Assembly: GCF_000420025.1 (NCBI RefSeq)
Contig: NZ_ATUD01000004.1
Location: 124,001-188,000, forward strand
Origin: Patulibacter americanus DSM 16676
GTDB taxonomy: Bacteria; Actinomycetota; Thermoleophilia; Solirubrobacterales; Solirubrobacteraceae
Direction of reading: 5' to 3'
Length of the DNA: 64,000 nt
Each line of letters starts with the position of its first letter. The stretch's first letter is position 1. The notes under the pieces were generated by a model that had not been told where the DNA came from, did not search any database, and worked only from the letters and a program-made list of their open reading frames with translations. The translations under genes were made by a program, and so were the position numbers. Shown piece by piece: positions 49,494 to 57,530 of the stretch.

Positions 49494-50384
49494 ATGACGG
49501 ACGACGCCCAGACGGCCGCTGAAGAACCGACCGCCGCTGACGCCCCGACGGCCGCCGACCCCGGGACGACGCGCGTCGCCGTCGCCCAGGTCGCGCTGGC
49601 CGTCGGCCGGCCGGACGACAATCTCGCGGCCGCCGAGCGGGCGGTCCGCGAGGCGGCCGCGGCCGGCGCCCGGATCGTCGTGCTGCCCGAGCTCGTGCGC
49701 AGCGGCTACGTGTTCGCCGACGTGGCGGAGGCCGCGGGTCTGGCGGAGTCCACCGCCGACGGCCCGTCCGTCCGCGCCTGGTCGGCGCTGGCGGCGGAGC
49801 TCGACCTCGTCATCGTCGGCGGCCTCTGCGAGCAGGACGCCGCGGGCGTGCTGCGCAACAGCGCCGTCCTCGTGGACCCCTCCGGGCTGCGCGCGGTCTA
49901 CCGCAAGGCGCACCTGTGGGACCGCGAGTCCGAGGTCTTCGTCCCCGGCGACGACGCACCGCCCGTGGTCGACACCGCGGTCGGCCGGATCGGCCTGCTC
50001 GTCTGTTACGACCTCGAGTTCCCGGAGTGGGTGCGCCTCGTCGGCCTCGCGGGGGCCGACCTCATCGCGGCCCCGACGAACTGGCCCGACGCCCCGCGCC
50101 CCGCCGGTGAGCGGCCGATGGAGGTCGTCCGCGTGCAGGCCGGCGCGGGCGCGAACCGCGTGTTCGTCGCCGCGGCCGACCGCTGCGGCACCGAGCGCGG
50201 CGTCGACTGGGTCGGCGGCAGCGTGATCGTCGACCCCGACGGCTGGCCGCTGGCGGGACCGGCGCAGTCGGGGCGGTCGACGGTCCTCGTGGCGGACTGT
50301 CGCCTCGACGACGCCCGCACGAAGGCGATCGGCCCGCGCAACGACGTGCACGCCGACCGCCGGTCCGAGATCTACGGCGGCTGA
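49494..50384 (+). CDS. Nitrilase-superfamily carbon-nitrogen hydrolase
   Basis: 296 residues. The Glu-Lys-Cys triad is Glu66 (VVLPELVRSGY), Lys138 (YRKAHLWDRE) and Cys171 (LVCYDLEFPE). Members include N-carbamoyl-amino-acid amidases, omega-amidases and N-carbamoylputrescine amidase; this one is not assignable further. The first ~25 residues are a Thr/Ala/Asp-rich extension. ATG 49494 lies 13 nt after the carbamoylase stop, so it is the last gene of the operon. It converges with the NTF2-like gene (8-nt gap). Confidence 0.9.
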   Translation: MTDDAQTAAEEPTAADAPTAADPGTTRVAVAQVALAVGRPDDNLAAAERAVREAAAAGARIVVLPELVRSGYVFADVAEAAGLAESTADGPSVRAWSALAAELDLVIVGGLCEQDAAGVLRNSAVLVDPSGLRAVYRKAHLWDRESEVFVPGDDAPPVVDTAVGRIGLLVCYDLEFPEWVRLVGLAGADLIAAPTNWPDAPRPAGERPMEVVRVQAGAGANRVFVAAADRCGTERGVDWVGGSVIVDPDGWPLAGPAQSGRSTVLVADCRLDDARTKAIGPRNDVHADRRSEIYGG

Positions 50385-50392
50385 GGGGCGCC

Positions 50393-50851
50393 CTACGCCG
50401 TCGGCGCGGTGGAGAGGTGCTCGTGGACGGCGAGCCAGCGGCCGTCGTCCTCGCGGCGGAACACGATCGTCTCGCGCTCCGCCGTGGGCGCCTCGGCCCC
50501 GGCGAGCGTCGTGCGCACCGCGTGGGTGAGGACCGCGACGCCGGGCGCCACGAGCTGCACGGCGGTGTCGCTCGTCTCGCACCCCTGCACGCGGAACCCG
50601 TCGGCCTCCCATGCCGCCCACTCCGCCTCGTACGCGGCGCGGTCGGGCAGCGGCGCGGGCGCGTCGTGGAAGACGAACGTCGCCTCGGGGGCGAAGGCCG
50701 CGAAGTAGTCCGCCGTCCGGTGCGCGCCGAACGCGGCCACGAGCGCGGCGGCGGCCTGCAGGACCTCGGCGCGCTGGTCGGCCTCGTCACCGGCCGGCGA
50801 CGGCGCGGCCGGAGCGGCGGTGGGGTCGACGGCTTCGGGGTTCGTGCTCAT
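50393..50851 (-). CDS. NTF2-like (SnoaL/DUF4440-type) protein
   Basis: 152 residues. After a disordered N-terminus (residues 1-25, Pro/Ala-rich) comes the cone-shaped alpha+beta barrel pattern: LVAAFGAHRTADYFAAFAPEATFVFHDAPAPLPDRAAYEAEW, then VAVLTHAVRTTL and RETIVFRREDDGRWLAVHEHLS. Such proteins bind small hydrophobic ligands or act as isomerases or hydrolases; no specific role can be given. It shares the minus strand with the aminotransferase gene upstream (92 bp apart) and may be co-transcribed. Confidence 0.82.
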   Translation of the reverse strand: MSTNPEAVDPTAAPAAPSPAGDEADQRAEVLQAAAALVAAFGAHRTADYFAAFAPEATFVFHDAPAPLPDRAAYEAEWAAWEADGFRVQGCETSDTAVQLVAPGVAVLTHAVRTTLAGAEAPTAERETIVFRREDDGRWLAVHEHLSTAPTA

Positions 50852-50943
50852 GGCGGCACGCTCGCGGACGCGCGTGGCCCGCGCAATGGTGGTGGGGGAC
50901 GAAGGTGGGGCGCCGGCTCGTGGGCGGCCACCAGGGTCGCCCC

Positions 50944-52026
50944 CTACCCGAGTGCCCCGAGCAGCCGGTCGAGGTCGCCCTCGTCGTTCCATGCGCCGAC
51001 CGAGGCGCGCAGCAGGTCGGTCCCCGGCAGGTCGCGCACGACGACGCCGGCCTCGTTCAGCCGGGCGACGGCGGCCTTCGGGTCCGCCTCGCTCCACGAC
51101 ACGAGCGTGGTGCGCCCGCGCGGGGCGACGGTGCGACCGCTCTCGGCCAGGCGGTCGGCGAGCGTGCCCGCCAGCGTCGCGGCACGCTCGAGCACGGCGT
51201 CCCAGCCGACGTCCGCCAGCACGTCCATCGCGCGGACCGCGGCGACGGTGACCTCGGCGGAGGTCGCGATCGCGTCGTGGCCGCGGCCGTCGGGCCACGG
51301 GCGGGACTGGAGGCCGGCGGAGGGGGTGTCGAGGTTGAGGTACCCGACGGCCCGCGGCTCGACCCGCGACTGCCACTCGGGATGGATCCACAGCGTGCCG
51401 GTGCCGATCGGGCCGCAGAGCCACTTCTGCCCCGGGGCGGCGTAGAACGCGCAGCCGAGCGCCTCGACGTCGACGGGCACGGCGCCCAGGCCCTGCGCGC
51501 CGTCCAGCAGGACGGGGATCTGCCGGCCGACCTCGGCCAGTCCGGCGGGCGCGAGCGCGCCGTCGGTCCACCGCACGTGGGAGCAGGCGACGAGCTTCGT
51601 GTTCGCGTCGACGGCCTCGACGATGTCCTCCAGCGGTGCGGAGCGCACCACCACGCCGTGCTGGCGGACGAGCACGCCGAGCGGCCCCAGCAGACCGGGG
51701 TGCTCCTGCTCCGCGATCAGGATCTCGTCGCCGGCCCGCCACGACAGCCCTTGGAGCACGTGGACGATCCCGTCCGTCGTGGCGGTCGTCAGCGCGACGT
51801 CCTCCGTCCGGGCGTGCAGCACCTCGGCGTAGCGCGCCCGGCGCTCCTCCTGGGCGGCGAGCATCGTCTCGAAGTGGGGCATCGCGCGCCCCTGGTGCTC
51901 GGCGCCGTGCAGCAGCCCCACGGCGGCGGCGCCGGCCGCGCGGGGCAGCGGTCCGCACGTCCCGGCGTTCAGGTAGGCCGTCTCCTGGAAGACGGGGAAC
52001 TCCGCGCGCAGCAGCTCGTGGTCCAT
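50944..52026 (-). CDS. Class V aminotransferase-like PLP enzyme
   Basis: 360 residues. Fold type I PLP enzyme of the isopenicillin-epimerase/cysteine-desulfurase-like group. The PLP Lys is in FYAAPGQKWLCGPIGTG. Upstream landmarks are ETAYLNAGTCGPLPRAA, TTATTDGIVHVLQGLSW and SHVRWTDGALAP with VLLDGAQGLGAVPVDVE (the Asp that holds the pyridine nitrogen). No Cys-loop of SufS or NifS is visible, so cysteine desulfurase activity is unlikely. The exact reaction is unknown. ATG 52026 is fixed by its leaderless promoter and the gene is divergent from thrS. Confidence 0.85.
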   Translation of the reverse strand: MDHELLRAEFPVFQETAYLNAGTCGPLPRAAGAAAVGLLHGAEHQGRAMPHFETMLAAQEERRARYAEVLHARTEDVALTTATTDGIVHVLQGLSWRAGDEILIAEQEHPGLLGPLGVLVRQHGVVVRSAPLEDIVEAVDANTKLVACSHVRWTDGALAPAGLAEVGRQIPVLLDGAQGLGAVPVDVEALGCAFYAAPGQKWLCGPIGTGTLWIHPEWQSRVEPRAVGYLNLDTPSAGLQSRPWPDGRGHDAIATSAEVTVAAVRAMDVLADVGWDAVLERAATLAGTLADRLAESGRTVAPRGRTTLVSWSEADPKAAVARLNEAGVVVRDLPGTDLLRASVGAWNDEGDLDRLLGALG

Positions 52027-52032
52027 CGCCGC

Positions 52033-52038
52033 AGCATA
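52033..52038 (-). promoter_or_regulatory. -10 element of the class V aminotransferase gene (leaderless)
   Basis: Minus-strand TATGCT ends 6 nt before ATG 52026. Confidence 0.5.
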
Positions 52039-52086
52039 CGAGCGCCCCGAAGTCGCCCCGCGGCCACGCGGGCTGCGGCCCACCCG

Positions 52087-52092
52087 TAATCT
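52087..52092 (+). promoter_or_regulatory. -10 element of thrS (leaderless)
   Basis: TAATCT ends 7 nt before ATG 52100; the gap also contains GGAGG, too close to matter if the mRNA starts at the ATG. No room for a T-box. Confidence 0.55.
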
Positions 52093-52099
52093 GGAGGAC

Positions 52100-54130
52100 A
52101 TGCAGGCGACGCTTCCCGACGGCAAGGTGCTCGAGCTCCCCGACGGGGCGACGGGGGCCGACGCGGCCATGGCCATCGGGGAGGGGCTCGCCCGGGCCGC
52201 GCTGGCGATCACGGTGGACGGCGAGCAGCGCGACCTCGACCGGCCGCTGCCCGAGGGAGCGCACATCGGGATCATCACGGAGCGCTCCGACGAGGCGCTC
52301 GAGCTGCTGCGCCACGACACGGCCCACGTGCTCGCCGCGGCGATCCTCGACCTCTATCCCGGGACGAAGATCGCGATCGGCCCGCCGATCGAGAACGGCT
52401 TCTACTACGACTTCGAGTTCCCGCAGGGCGTCGTCCTCAACGACGGCGACTTCGCGGCGATCGAGGCGAAGATGAAGGAGCACGTCAAGGCCGACGAGCA
52501 CTTCGTGCGCGAGGACGTCTCCGTCGCCGACGCCCTGGAGCGCTTCAAGGCCGAGGATCAGCCCTACAAGGTGGAGCTGATCGAGGACCTGGTGAAGAAC
52601 GCCCCGGCCGACGCGCCGGTCGAGACGGTCTCGCTCTACACGAACGGCCCCTTCACGGACCTCTGCCGCGGCCCGCACGGCCCGGGCACGAAGCGGATCG
52701 GCGCGTTCAAGCTCCAGTCCCTCGCGGGCGCCTACTGGCGCGGCGACTCCGACCGCCAGCAGCTCGTGCGCATCTACGGCACGGCGTTCTTCAAGAAGAA
52801 GGACCTGACGGCGTACCTCGAGCGGCTCGAGCTCGCGCGCCAGCGGGATCACCGCAAGCTGGGCAAGGAGCTCGGGCTCTTCTACTTCTCCGAGGCCGCC
52901 CCGGGCTCGACCTTCTGGAGCCCGTCGGGCACGCGCGTCTTCAACGACCTCGTCGGGCTCTCCCGCGAGATGGGCGACGACCGGGGCTACACCGAGGTCA
53001 AGACGCCGCAGCTGTTCGACGCCTCCCTGTGGAAGACGTCGGGCCACTGGGACAAGTACCGCGACGACATGTTCCTCACCTCGACGCACGACCCCGAGCA
53101 CGGGCACGAGGACGGGGAGCCGCACGGGCCGACCATGGGCTTCAAGCCGATGAACTGCCCGGGCCACTACGAGCTCTACCGCCAGACGCGGTGGAGCTGG
53201 CGCGACCTGCCCGTGCGCTTCTCCGAGCCGGGCCTGCTGCACCGCAACGAGCTCTCGGGCGCGCTGCACGGCCTCATGCGCGTGCGCCAGTTCTGCCAGG
53301 ACGACGGTCACCTCTTCGTCATGGAGGAGCAGATCCAGGAGGAGGTGACGAACTGCCTCGCGTTCGCGAAGGACACGTACGACCTCTTCGGGTTCTCGCC
53401 GGAGGACTTCACCTACGAGCTGTCGACGCGGCCGGACAACCGCCTGGGCTCCGACGCGATGTGGGACAAGGCGGAGAGCGACCTGCGCGCGGCGCTCGAC
53501 GCGAACAACCTCCCGTACGTGGTGCACGAGGGCGACGGCGCGTTCTACGGGCCGAAGATCGACATCCAGTTCCGCGACTCGCTCGGCCGCTCCTGGCAGC
53601 TCGGCACGGTCCAGATCGACTACCTCGCGCCCGAGCGCTTCAACCTCGTCTACACCGGCGCGGACAACTCGGAGCACCGGCCCGTCGTGCTGCATCGCGC
53701 GCTCCTGGGCTCCTACGAGCGCTTCATCGGCATCCTGCTCGAGCACACGGGCGGCGAGCTGCCCTTCTGGCTCCAGCCGGCGCACCTCACGCTGCTGACG
53801 GTCTCGGACCGCCACGCGGACGCGGCGCGCGAGATCGCGGCCGAGCTCAAGGCCGCCGGCCTGCGCGTGGTCGTCGACGACCGCACCGAGACCGTCGGCC
53901 GCAAGATCCGCGAGACGGAGATCTCGAAGCAGCCGCTGATGGCGGTCATCGGCGACCGCGAGGCCGAGGAGCGCACGCTCACGCTGCGCCACCACGGCGG
54001 GCGTGAGGAGGAGGCGGCCCCGGTGAGCGAGGTCGCCGTCCGGCTCGGCGCCGCGGTCAAGGAGCGCACGGCGCTCCAGGGCTCGGCGGGCGACGCCGCA
54101 CCCGCCGACCCGGCGCCCGCCTCGGCCTGA
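52100..54130 (+). CDS. thrS: Threonyl-tRNA synthetase
   Basis: 676 residues. Class II synthetase with N-terminal TGS domain (QATLPDGKVLELPDGATGADAAMAIG), an SAD editing domain (HDTAHVLAAAILDLYP; GFYYDFEF), and the catalytic core with MNCPGHYELYRQ and motif 2 FSEPGLLHRNELSGALHGLMRVRQFCQDDGH. The anticodon-binding domain ends with LTLLTVSDRHADAAREIAAELKA and KIRETEISKQPLMAVIGDREAEE. A ~30-residue Ala/Pro tail closes the protein. The structure is complete and of normal length. It is followed by a minus-strand phosphatase gene. Confidence 0.97.
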   Translation: MQATLPDGKVLELPDGATGADAAMAIGEGLARAALAITVDGEQRDLDRPLPEGAHIGIITERSDEALELLRHDTAHVLAAAILDLYPGTKIAIGPPIENGFYYDFEFPQGVVLNDGDFAAIEAKMKEHVKADEHFVREDVSVADALERFKAEDQPYKVELIEDLVKNAPADAPVETVSLYTNGPFTDLCRGPHGPGTKRIGAFKLQSLAGAYWRGDSDRQQLVRIYGTAFFKKKDLTAYLERLELARQRDHRKLGKELGLFYFSEAAPGSTFWSPSGTRVFNDLVGLSREMGDDRGYTEVKTPQLFDASLWKTSGHWDKYRDDMFLTSTHDPEHGHEDGEPHGPTMGFKPMNCPGHYELYRQTRWSWRDLPVRFSEPGLLHRNELSGALHGLMRVRQFCQDDGHLFVMEEQIQEEVTNCLAFAKDTYDLFGFSPEDFTYELSTRPDNRLGSDAMWDKAESDLRAALDANNLPYVVHEGDGAFYGPKIDIQFRDSLGRSWQLGTVQIDYLAPERFNLVYTGADNSEHRPVVLHRALLGSYERFIGILLEHTGGELPFWLQPAHLTLLTVSDRHADAAREIAAELKAAGLRVVVDDRTETVGRKIRETEISKQPLMAVIGDREAEERTLTLRHHGGREEEAAPVSEVAVRLGAAVKERTALQGSAGDAAPADPAPASA

Positions 54131-54202
54131 GCGGCGGGGCGGTCGGCGGCCGCGCCGGACGGTGCGCGGCCGACCACCGGGCCGACCGGGCCGGCGGGCG
54201 GT

Positions 54203-54694
54203 TCAGCGCCGCTCGTCGGCGAGCGCCGGCCGCAGGTCCTCCAGCAGCCCGGCGCACGCCGCCTGGATCTGCTCGAGAACCGCAGCGAAGCCGTCCCCGT
54301 CGCCGAGGTACGGGTCGGGCACGTCGAGCTGGCCCGTGCCGACGGCGGCCGGATCGAACTCGCGCAGCAGCCGGACCTTCGCGCCCGCGGCGTCCGTGGG
54401 GGCGAGCGCGAGGAGGTCGCGCCGGTTCCTCTCGTCCATCGCGAGCACGAGGTCGGCGTCCTCCAGGTCCTGCGGCGTGACCTGCCGGGCGATGCTCGTG
54501 AGCGCGATCCCGCGCCGCGCGGCGGCGGCGACGGCGCGCTCGTCCGGGGGACCGCCGACGTGCCAGTCGCCCGTGCCGACGGAGTCCACCGTGACGCGGT
54601 CGGCCAATCCTTCGCGCTCGAGCAGGTCGGCCATGACGCCCTCGGCGGTGGGCGAGCGGCAGATGTTCCCGAGGCAGACGAAGAGCAGACGCAC
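54203..54694 (-). CDS. Low-molecular-weight protein-tyrosine phosphatase
   Basis: 163 residues. The P-loop CLGNICRS (Cys8 or so, C(X)5R(S/T)) is at the N-terminus in VRLLFVCLGNICRSPTAEG. The catalytic acid Asp is in DVPDPYLGDGDGF, with two aspartates flanking a Pro. GTG 54694 is selected by TACCCT 7 nt upstream. In actinobacteria such phosphatases act on tyrosine kinases or are secreted; no partner kinase is adjacent. It converges with thrS. Confidence 0.93.
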   Translation of the reverse strand: MRLLFVCLGNICRSPTAEGVMADLLEREGLADRVTVDSVGTGDWHVGGPPDERAVAAAARRGIALTSIARQVTPQDLEDADLVLAMDERNRRDLLALAPTDAAGAKVRLLREFDPAAVGTGQLDVPDPYLGDGDGFAAVLEQIQAACAGLLEDLRPALADERR

Positions 54695-54701
54695 GAGCGC
54701 G

Positions 54702-54707
54702 AGGGTA
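54702..54707 (-). promoter_or_regulatory. -10 element of the tyrosine phosphatase gene (leaderless)
   Basis: Minus-strand TACCCT ends 7 nt before GTG 54694. Confidence 0.55.
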
Positions 54708-54835
54708 GGGGAGGCCGCCTGAGCCCCGCTGCACCGCCGTGCCGACCCGGTCGCGCGGCGGGCCCGAAGCGCCGGTGGGCGGGGAACTTCCGCCGGGTGC
54801 GGGGAGATCGGCCTGGCGCGCTGGCGCCTCTGCGC

Positions 54836-54841
54836 TATCAT
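54836..54841 (+). promoter_or_regulatory. -10 element of the infC operon (leadered)
   Basis: TATCAT would start transcription near 54848 with a ~60-nt leader. In it TCGCG (54857-54861) pairs with CGCGA (54890-54894), enclosing CGCAC-TCG-GTGCG (54874-54886). Confidence 0.5.
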
Positions 54842-54907
54842 TCGGTCCTTGTTTACTCGCGATGCCTCGCGTGCGCACTCGGTGCGTACCGCGAATAGCA
54901 ACTCCTA

Positions 54908-55879
54908 GTGCCGGTTCCGCGTAGGTTTGACCGCCGTCCGCCCGAACGTGACACCACGCGTGTCAACGATCGGATCCGGGTTCCCGAAGTTCGCGTCATC
55001 GACGAGAACGGGAACCAGGCGGGCGTGATGCGGACCGACGAAGCCCTCCGCTACGCCCAGTCACGGGACCTCGACCTCGTCGAGGTGGCCGCGACGGCGC
55101 GGCCGCCCGTCTGCCGCGTGCTCGACTACTCGAAGTACAAGTACGAGCAGGCGCAGAAGAAGAAGACGGCCAAGAAGCACCAGACGCAGGTCGTCACCCG
55201 GGAGATCAAGTTCCGGCCGAAGATCGCGGATCACGACTACGCCACCAAGAAGGGGCACGTGATCCGGTTCCTCAAGGGCAAGGACAAGGTCAAGGTCACG
55301 ATCATGTTCCGTGGCCGTGAGGTCACGCACCCGGAGCGCGGTCGCGACCTCCTCGAGCGGCTGGTCATCGACCTCGGTGACATCTGCCAGGTCGATCAGC
55401 GCCCCTCGCTCGAGGGTCGCAACATGACCATGATGCTCAGCCCGTCCAAGGAGGTCATCAACGGCACCTGGACGCCGACGGAGCCGATCTCCGAGGAGCA
55501 GGCCGCCGCCGAGGCGCAGGCCGAGGACGAGGCCGGCATCGTGGTCGGTGGCGACGCCCCGACGAACCCGGACGACACGGACGCCTCCGAGCGCCCGGCC
55601 GCGCCCGATTCCGACGAGGACGACGCCCCCGAGGCCGACGCCCCCGAGGCCGACGCCCCCGCGGCCGACGCCGAGGCTGAGGTCGACGCTGACACCCCCG
55701 AGGCTGAGGCCGACACGACCGAGGACGCCGACGCGCCCGCGGTCGACGACGCCACAGCTGCCGACGACGCCCCGGAGTCCGACGACGACGTCGCGGCCGA
55801 GGTGACGGACGACGACGCCCCGGAGGACGACGCCGAGACGGCGGACGTCCCCGAGACGCAGGACGCTCCGGCGTCCTAG
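54908..55879 (+). CDS. infC: Translation initiation factor IF-3 with long acidic tail
   Basis: 323 residues; the usual length is ~180. The N-domain ([25 protein letters not shown]), linker ([23 protein letters not shown]) and C-domain ([42 protein letters not shown] ... MMLSPSK) are all normal. After residue ~185 comes a ~140-residue tail made almost entirely of Asp, Glu, Ala and Pro with repeats [10 protein letters not shown]. The start is GTG 54908; the rare AUU start typical of infC is not used and no Shine-Dalgarno is visible. It heads infC-rpmI-rplT. Confidence 0.95.
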   Translation: MPVPRRFDRRPPERDTTRVNDRIRVPEVRVIDENGNQAGVMRTDEALRYAQSRDLDLVEVAATARPPVCRVLDYSKYKYEQAQKKKTAKKHQTQVVTREIKFRPKIADHDYATKKGHVIRFLKGKDKVKVTIMFRGREVTHPERGRDLLERLVIDLGDICQVDQRPSLEGRNMTMMLSPSKEVINGTWTPTEPISEEQAAAEAQAEDEAGIVVGGDAPTNPDDTDASERPAAPDSDEDDAPEADAPEADAPAADAEAEVDADTPEAEADTTEDADAPAVDDATAADDAPESDDDVAAEVTDDDAPEDDAETADVPETQDAPAS

Positions 55880-56016
55880 GACCCTCCGGCGGAGCCACCG
55901 CGCTCCGCCGGCCCGGCCCCGGCCGACCGCCGATCGCCCTGCACCACGGGGCGTTCGGCTCGCCGGTGCCACCAGTACGCACGTCCACCCGCCTTCTGGC
56001 ACAATTTCCGATTCGC

Positions 56017-56214
56017 ATGCCCAAGCAGAAGACCCACTCGGGCGCCAAGAAGCGCTTCAAGGCCACCGGATCCGGGAAGATCAAGGCCCGCCACGCGATG
56101 TCCTCCCATATTCTCGGGAAGAAGTCGCCGAAGCGTAAGCGCAAGTTCGCCACCGCCGCCATTCTCAGCGAGGCCGACACGGCCCGCGCGAAGCGGCTTC
56201 TCGGAGACCGCTGA
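56017..56214 (+). CDS. rpmI: 50S ribosomal protein L35
   Basis: 65 residues, normal. [42 protein letters not shown] is the full family pattern. The upstream gap from infC (137 nt) contains an AT-poor stretch with CACAAT (56000-56005) as a weak internal promoter. ATG 56017 is clear; rplT overlaps the stop by one base (TGATG). Confidence 0.97.
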   Translation: MPKQKTHSGAKKRFKATGSGKIKARHAMSSHILGKKSPKRKRKFATAAILSEADTARAKRLLGDR

Positions 56215-56579
56215 TGACCCGCGTAAAGCGTTCCGTCCACGGCCGCAAGAAGCGGCGCGCAACCCTCGAGCGCTCGAAGGGGTATGTCGGTCGCGCGAAC
56301 AACACGTACCGGCAGGCCAAGGAGACGCAGCTCAAGGCCGGCGTCTACGCCTACCGCGATCGCCGCAACCGCAAGCGCGACTTCCGTCGCCTGTGGATCA
56401 CGCGCATCAACGCCGCCGCGCGCCTGAACGACATCACGTACGGCAACCTCATCCACGGCCTGATCCTGGCCGGCGTCGAGGTCGACCGCAAGAGCCTGGC
56501 CGACCTGGCCGTGCGCGACGCGGAGGCCTTCACGGCCTTCACCGCCGTCGCCAAGGACGCCATCGCCGCCAAGGCGTAG
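56214..56579 (+). CDS. rplT: 50S ribosomal protein L20
   Basis: 121 residues. [36 protein letters not shown] and [35 protein letters not shown] identify L20, an early 50S assembly protein that in many bacteria represses its own operon by binding upstream RNA. The long basic N-terminal helix and globular C-domain are complete. ATG overlaps the rpmI stop, so the pair is coupled. A terminator hairpin follows 38 nt later. Confidence 0.97.
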   Translation: MTRVKRSVHGRKKRRATLERSKGYVGRANNTYRQAKETQLKAGVYAYRDRRNRKRDFRRLWITRINAAARLNDITYGNLIHGLILAGVEVDRKSLADLAVRDAEAFTAFTAVAKDAIAAKA

Positions 56580-56617
56580 CGCCCGACCGGCACCGCCGGT
56601 CAGCCGTTGTCTTTGAG

Positions 56618-56646
56618 AGGGCGTCCCACGGGGCGCCCTTTCTCGT
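56618..56646 (+). terminator. Terminator after rplT
   Basis: AGGGCG (56618-56623) pairs with CGCCCT (56634-56639); CCC/GGG inside extends the stem past a bulged T. TTTCTCG follows. It ends the infC-rpmI-rplT transcript. Confidence 0.7.
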
Positions 56647-56660
56647 TCCCGGAGCGTGTC

Positions 56661-57407
56661 TTGAGCGTCATCAACTCCCACCAGAACCCGCGGCTGAAGC
56701 AGCTCCGCATGCTGCTGGCCAAGAAGCGCGAGCGGCTGCGTAGCGGCCTGTTCGTCGCGGAGGGCGAGGACCTGGTCCTCGCTGCGCACGCCGCCGGCTG
56801 GGAGGCGGAGGACGTCCTGATCGCCGCCGGCCCGTCCTACGCGCTCCCGGGGGCCGACGCCCTCGAGGCGCTCGGCGGCACGCAGGTCAACGCCGACCTG
56901 CTCGCCGGCGCGTCCTCCCTCGGCTCCGGCACCCGCGCGGTGGGCATCTACCGCCAGCGGTGGGCCGACACGGCGGCCGGGCCGCGCTGCCTGCACCTGC
57001 ACGGGCTGCGGGACCCGGGCAACGTCGGCACGGCGATCCGCGCCGCCCACGCGCTGGGCGCGTCCTCGGTCTCCATCGGTCCCGACACCGCCGACCCGTT
57101 CGGCCCGAAGGCCGTGCGCGCCAGCATGGGATCCATCTTCGCGGTGCCCGTGGTCCGGGTCGCCGGCCCGGAGGAGCTGCCCGGGACGACGGTCGCCCTC
57201 GTCCTGCGGGAGGGCGAGGAGCTGCGCGGCGGCACGATCGAGGGCGATGTCACGCTGCTGGTCGGCGCCGAGCGCGAGGGGCTGCCCGACGACGTGGTCG
57301 CCGCCTGCGACCGCACCGCGCACCTGCCGATCGCCGGTGCGGAGTCGCTGAACGCCGCGATGGCGGCGACGGTCGCGTTGTACGAGCTGGCGCGCACGAC
57401 GGCGTAG
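56661..57407 (+). CDS. TrmH/SpoU family rRNA or tRNA 2'-O-methyltransferase
   Basis: 248 residues. The N-terminal substrate-binding domain (INSHQNPRLKQLRMLLAKKRERLRSGLFVAEGEDLV) precedes the SPOUT knot: motif 1 LHGLRDPGNVGTAIRAAHALGASSV, motif 2 TLLVGAEREGLPDDVVAACD, motif 3 LPIAGAESLNAAMAATVALYE. It is similar to actinobacterial rRNA methyltransferases (TsnR/AviRb-like or RlmB-like); the target nucleotide is unknown. The likely start is TTG 56661, in frame, with GGAG 6 nt upstream; no ATG or GTG is better placed. Transcribed after the rplT terminator, so it may need its own promoter. Confidence 0.88.
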   Translation: MSVINSHQNPRLKQLRMLLAKKRERLRSGLFVAEGEDLVLAAHAAGWEAEDVLIAAGPSYALPGADALEALGGTQVNADLLAGASSLGSGTRAVGIYRQRWADTAAGPRCLHLHGLRDPGNVGTAIRAAHALGASSVSIGPDTADPFGPKAVRASMGSIFAVPVVRVAGPEELPGTTVALVLREGEELRGGTIEGDVTLLVGAEREGLPDDVVAACDRTAHLPIAGAESLNAAMAATVALYELARTTA

Positions 57408-57516
57408 CGCCGGAGGAGCGCCCCACGGGGGGGAGGGCCGCGGTGTCGGACTCGAACCCCGGGCGGGCGCAGGCGAACCGCCGCCGGGGGAGACCGGGGC
57501 GTCGGGGGCGCCTCGA

Positions 57517-57522
57517 TACCCT
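57517..57522 (+). promoter_or_regulatory. -10 element of pheS (leaderless)
   Basis: TACCCT ends 8 nt before ATG 57531 and 5 nt before GTG 57528; either start gives an essentially leaderless mRNA without attenuator or T-box. Confidence 0.55.
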
Positions 57523-57530
57523 CCCGCGTG

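Noticed and set aside
52027..52099. T-box leaders before thrS, pheS or ilvD
   Set aside because: All three have a -10 hexamer within 8 nt of the start codon, so no leader RNA exists.
50852..53995. Long N-terminal extension of the NTF2-like gene on the minus strand
   Set aside because: It is antisense to the class V aminotransferase gene's neighbour thrS and has no family similarity; the NTF2 fold begins at 50851.
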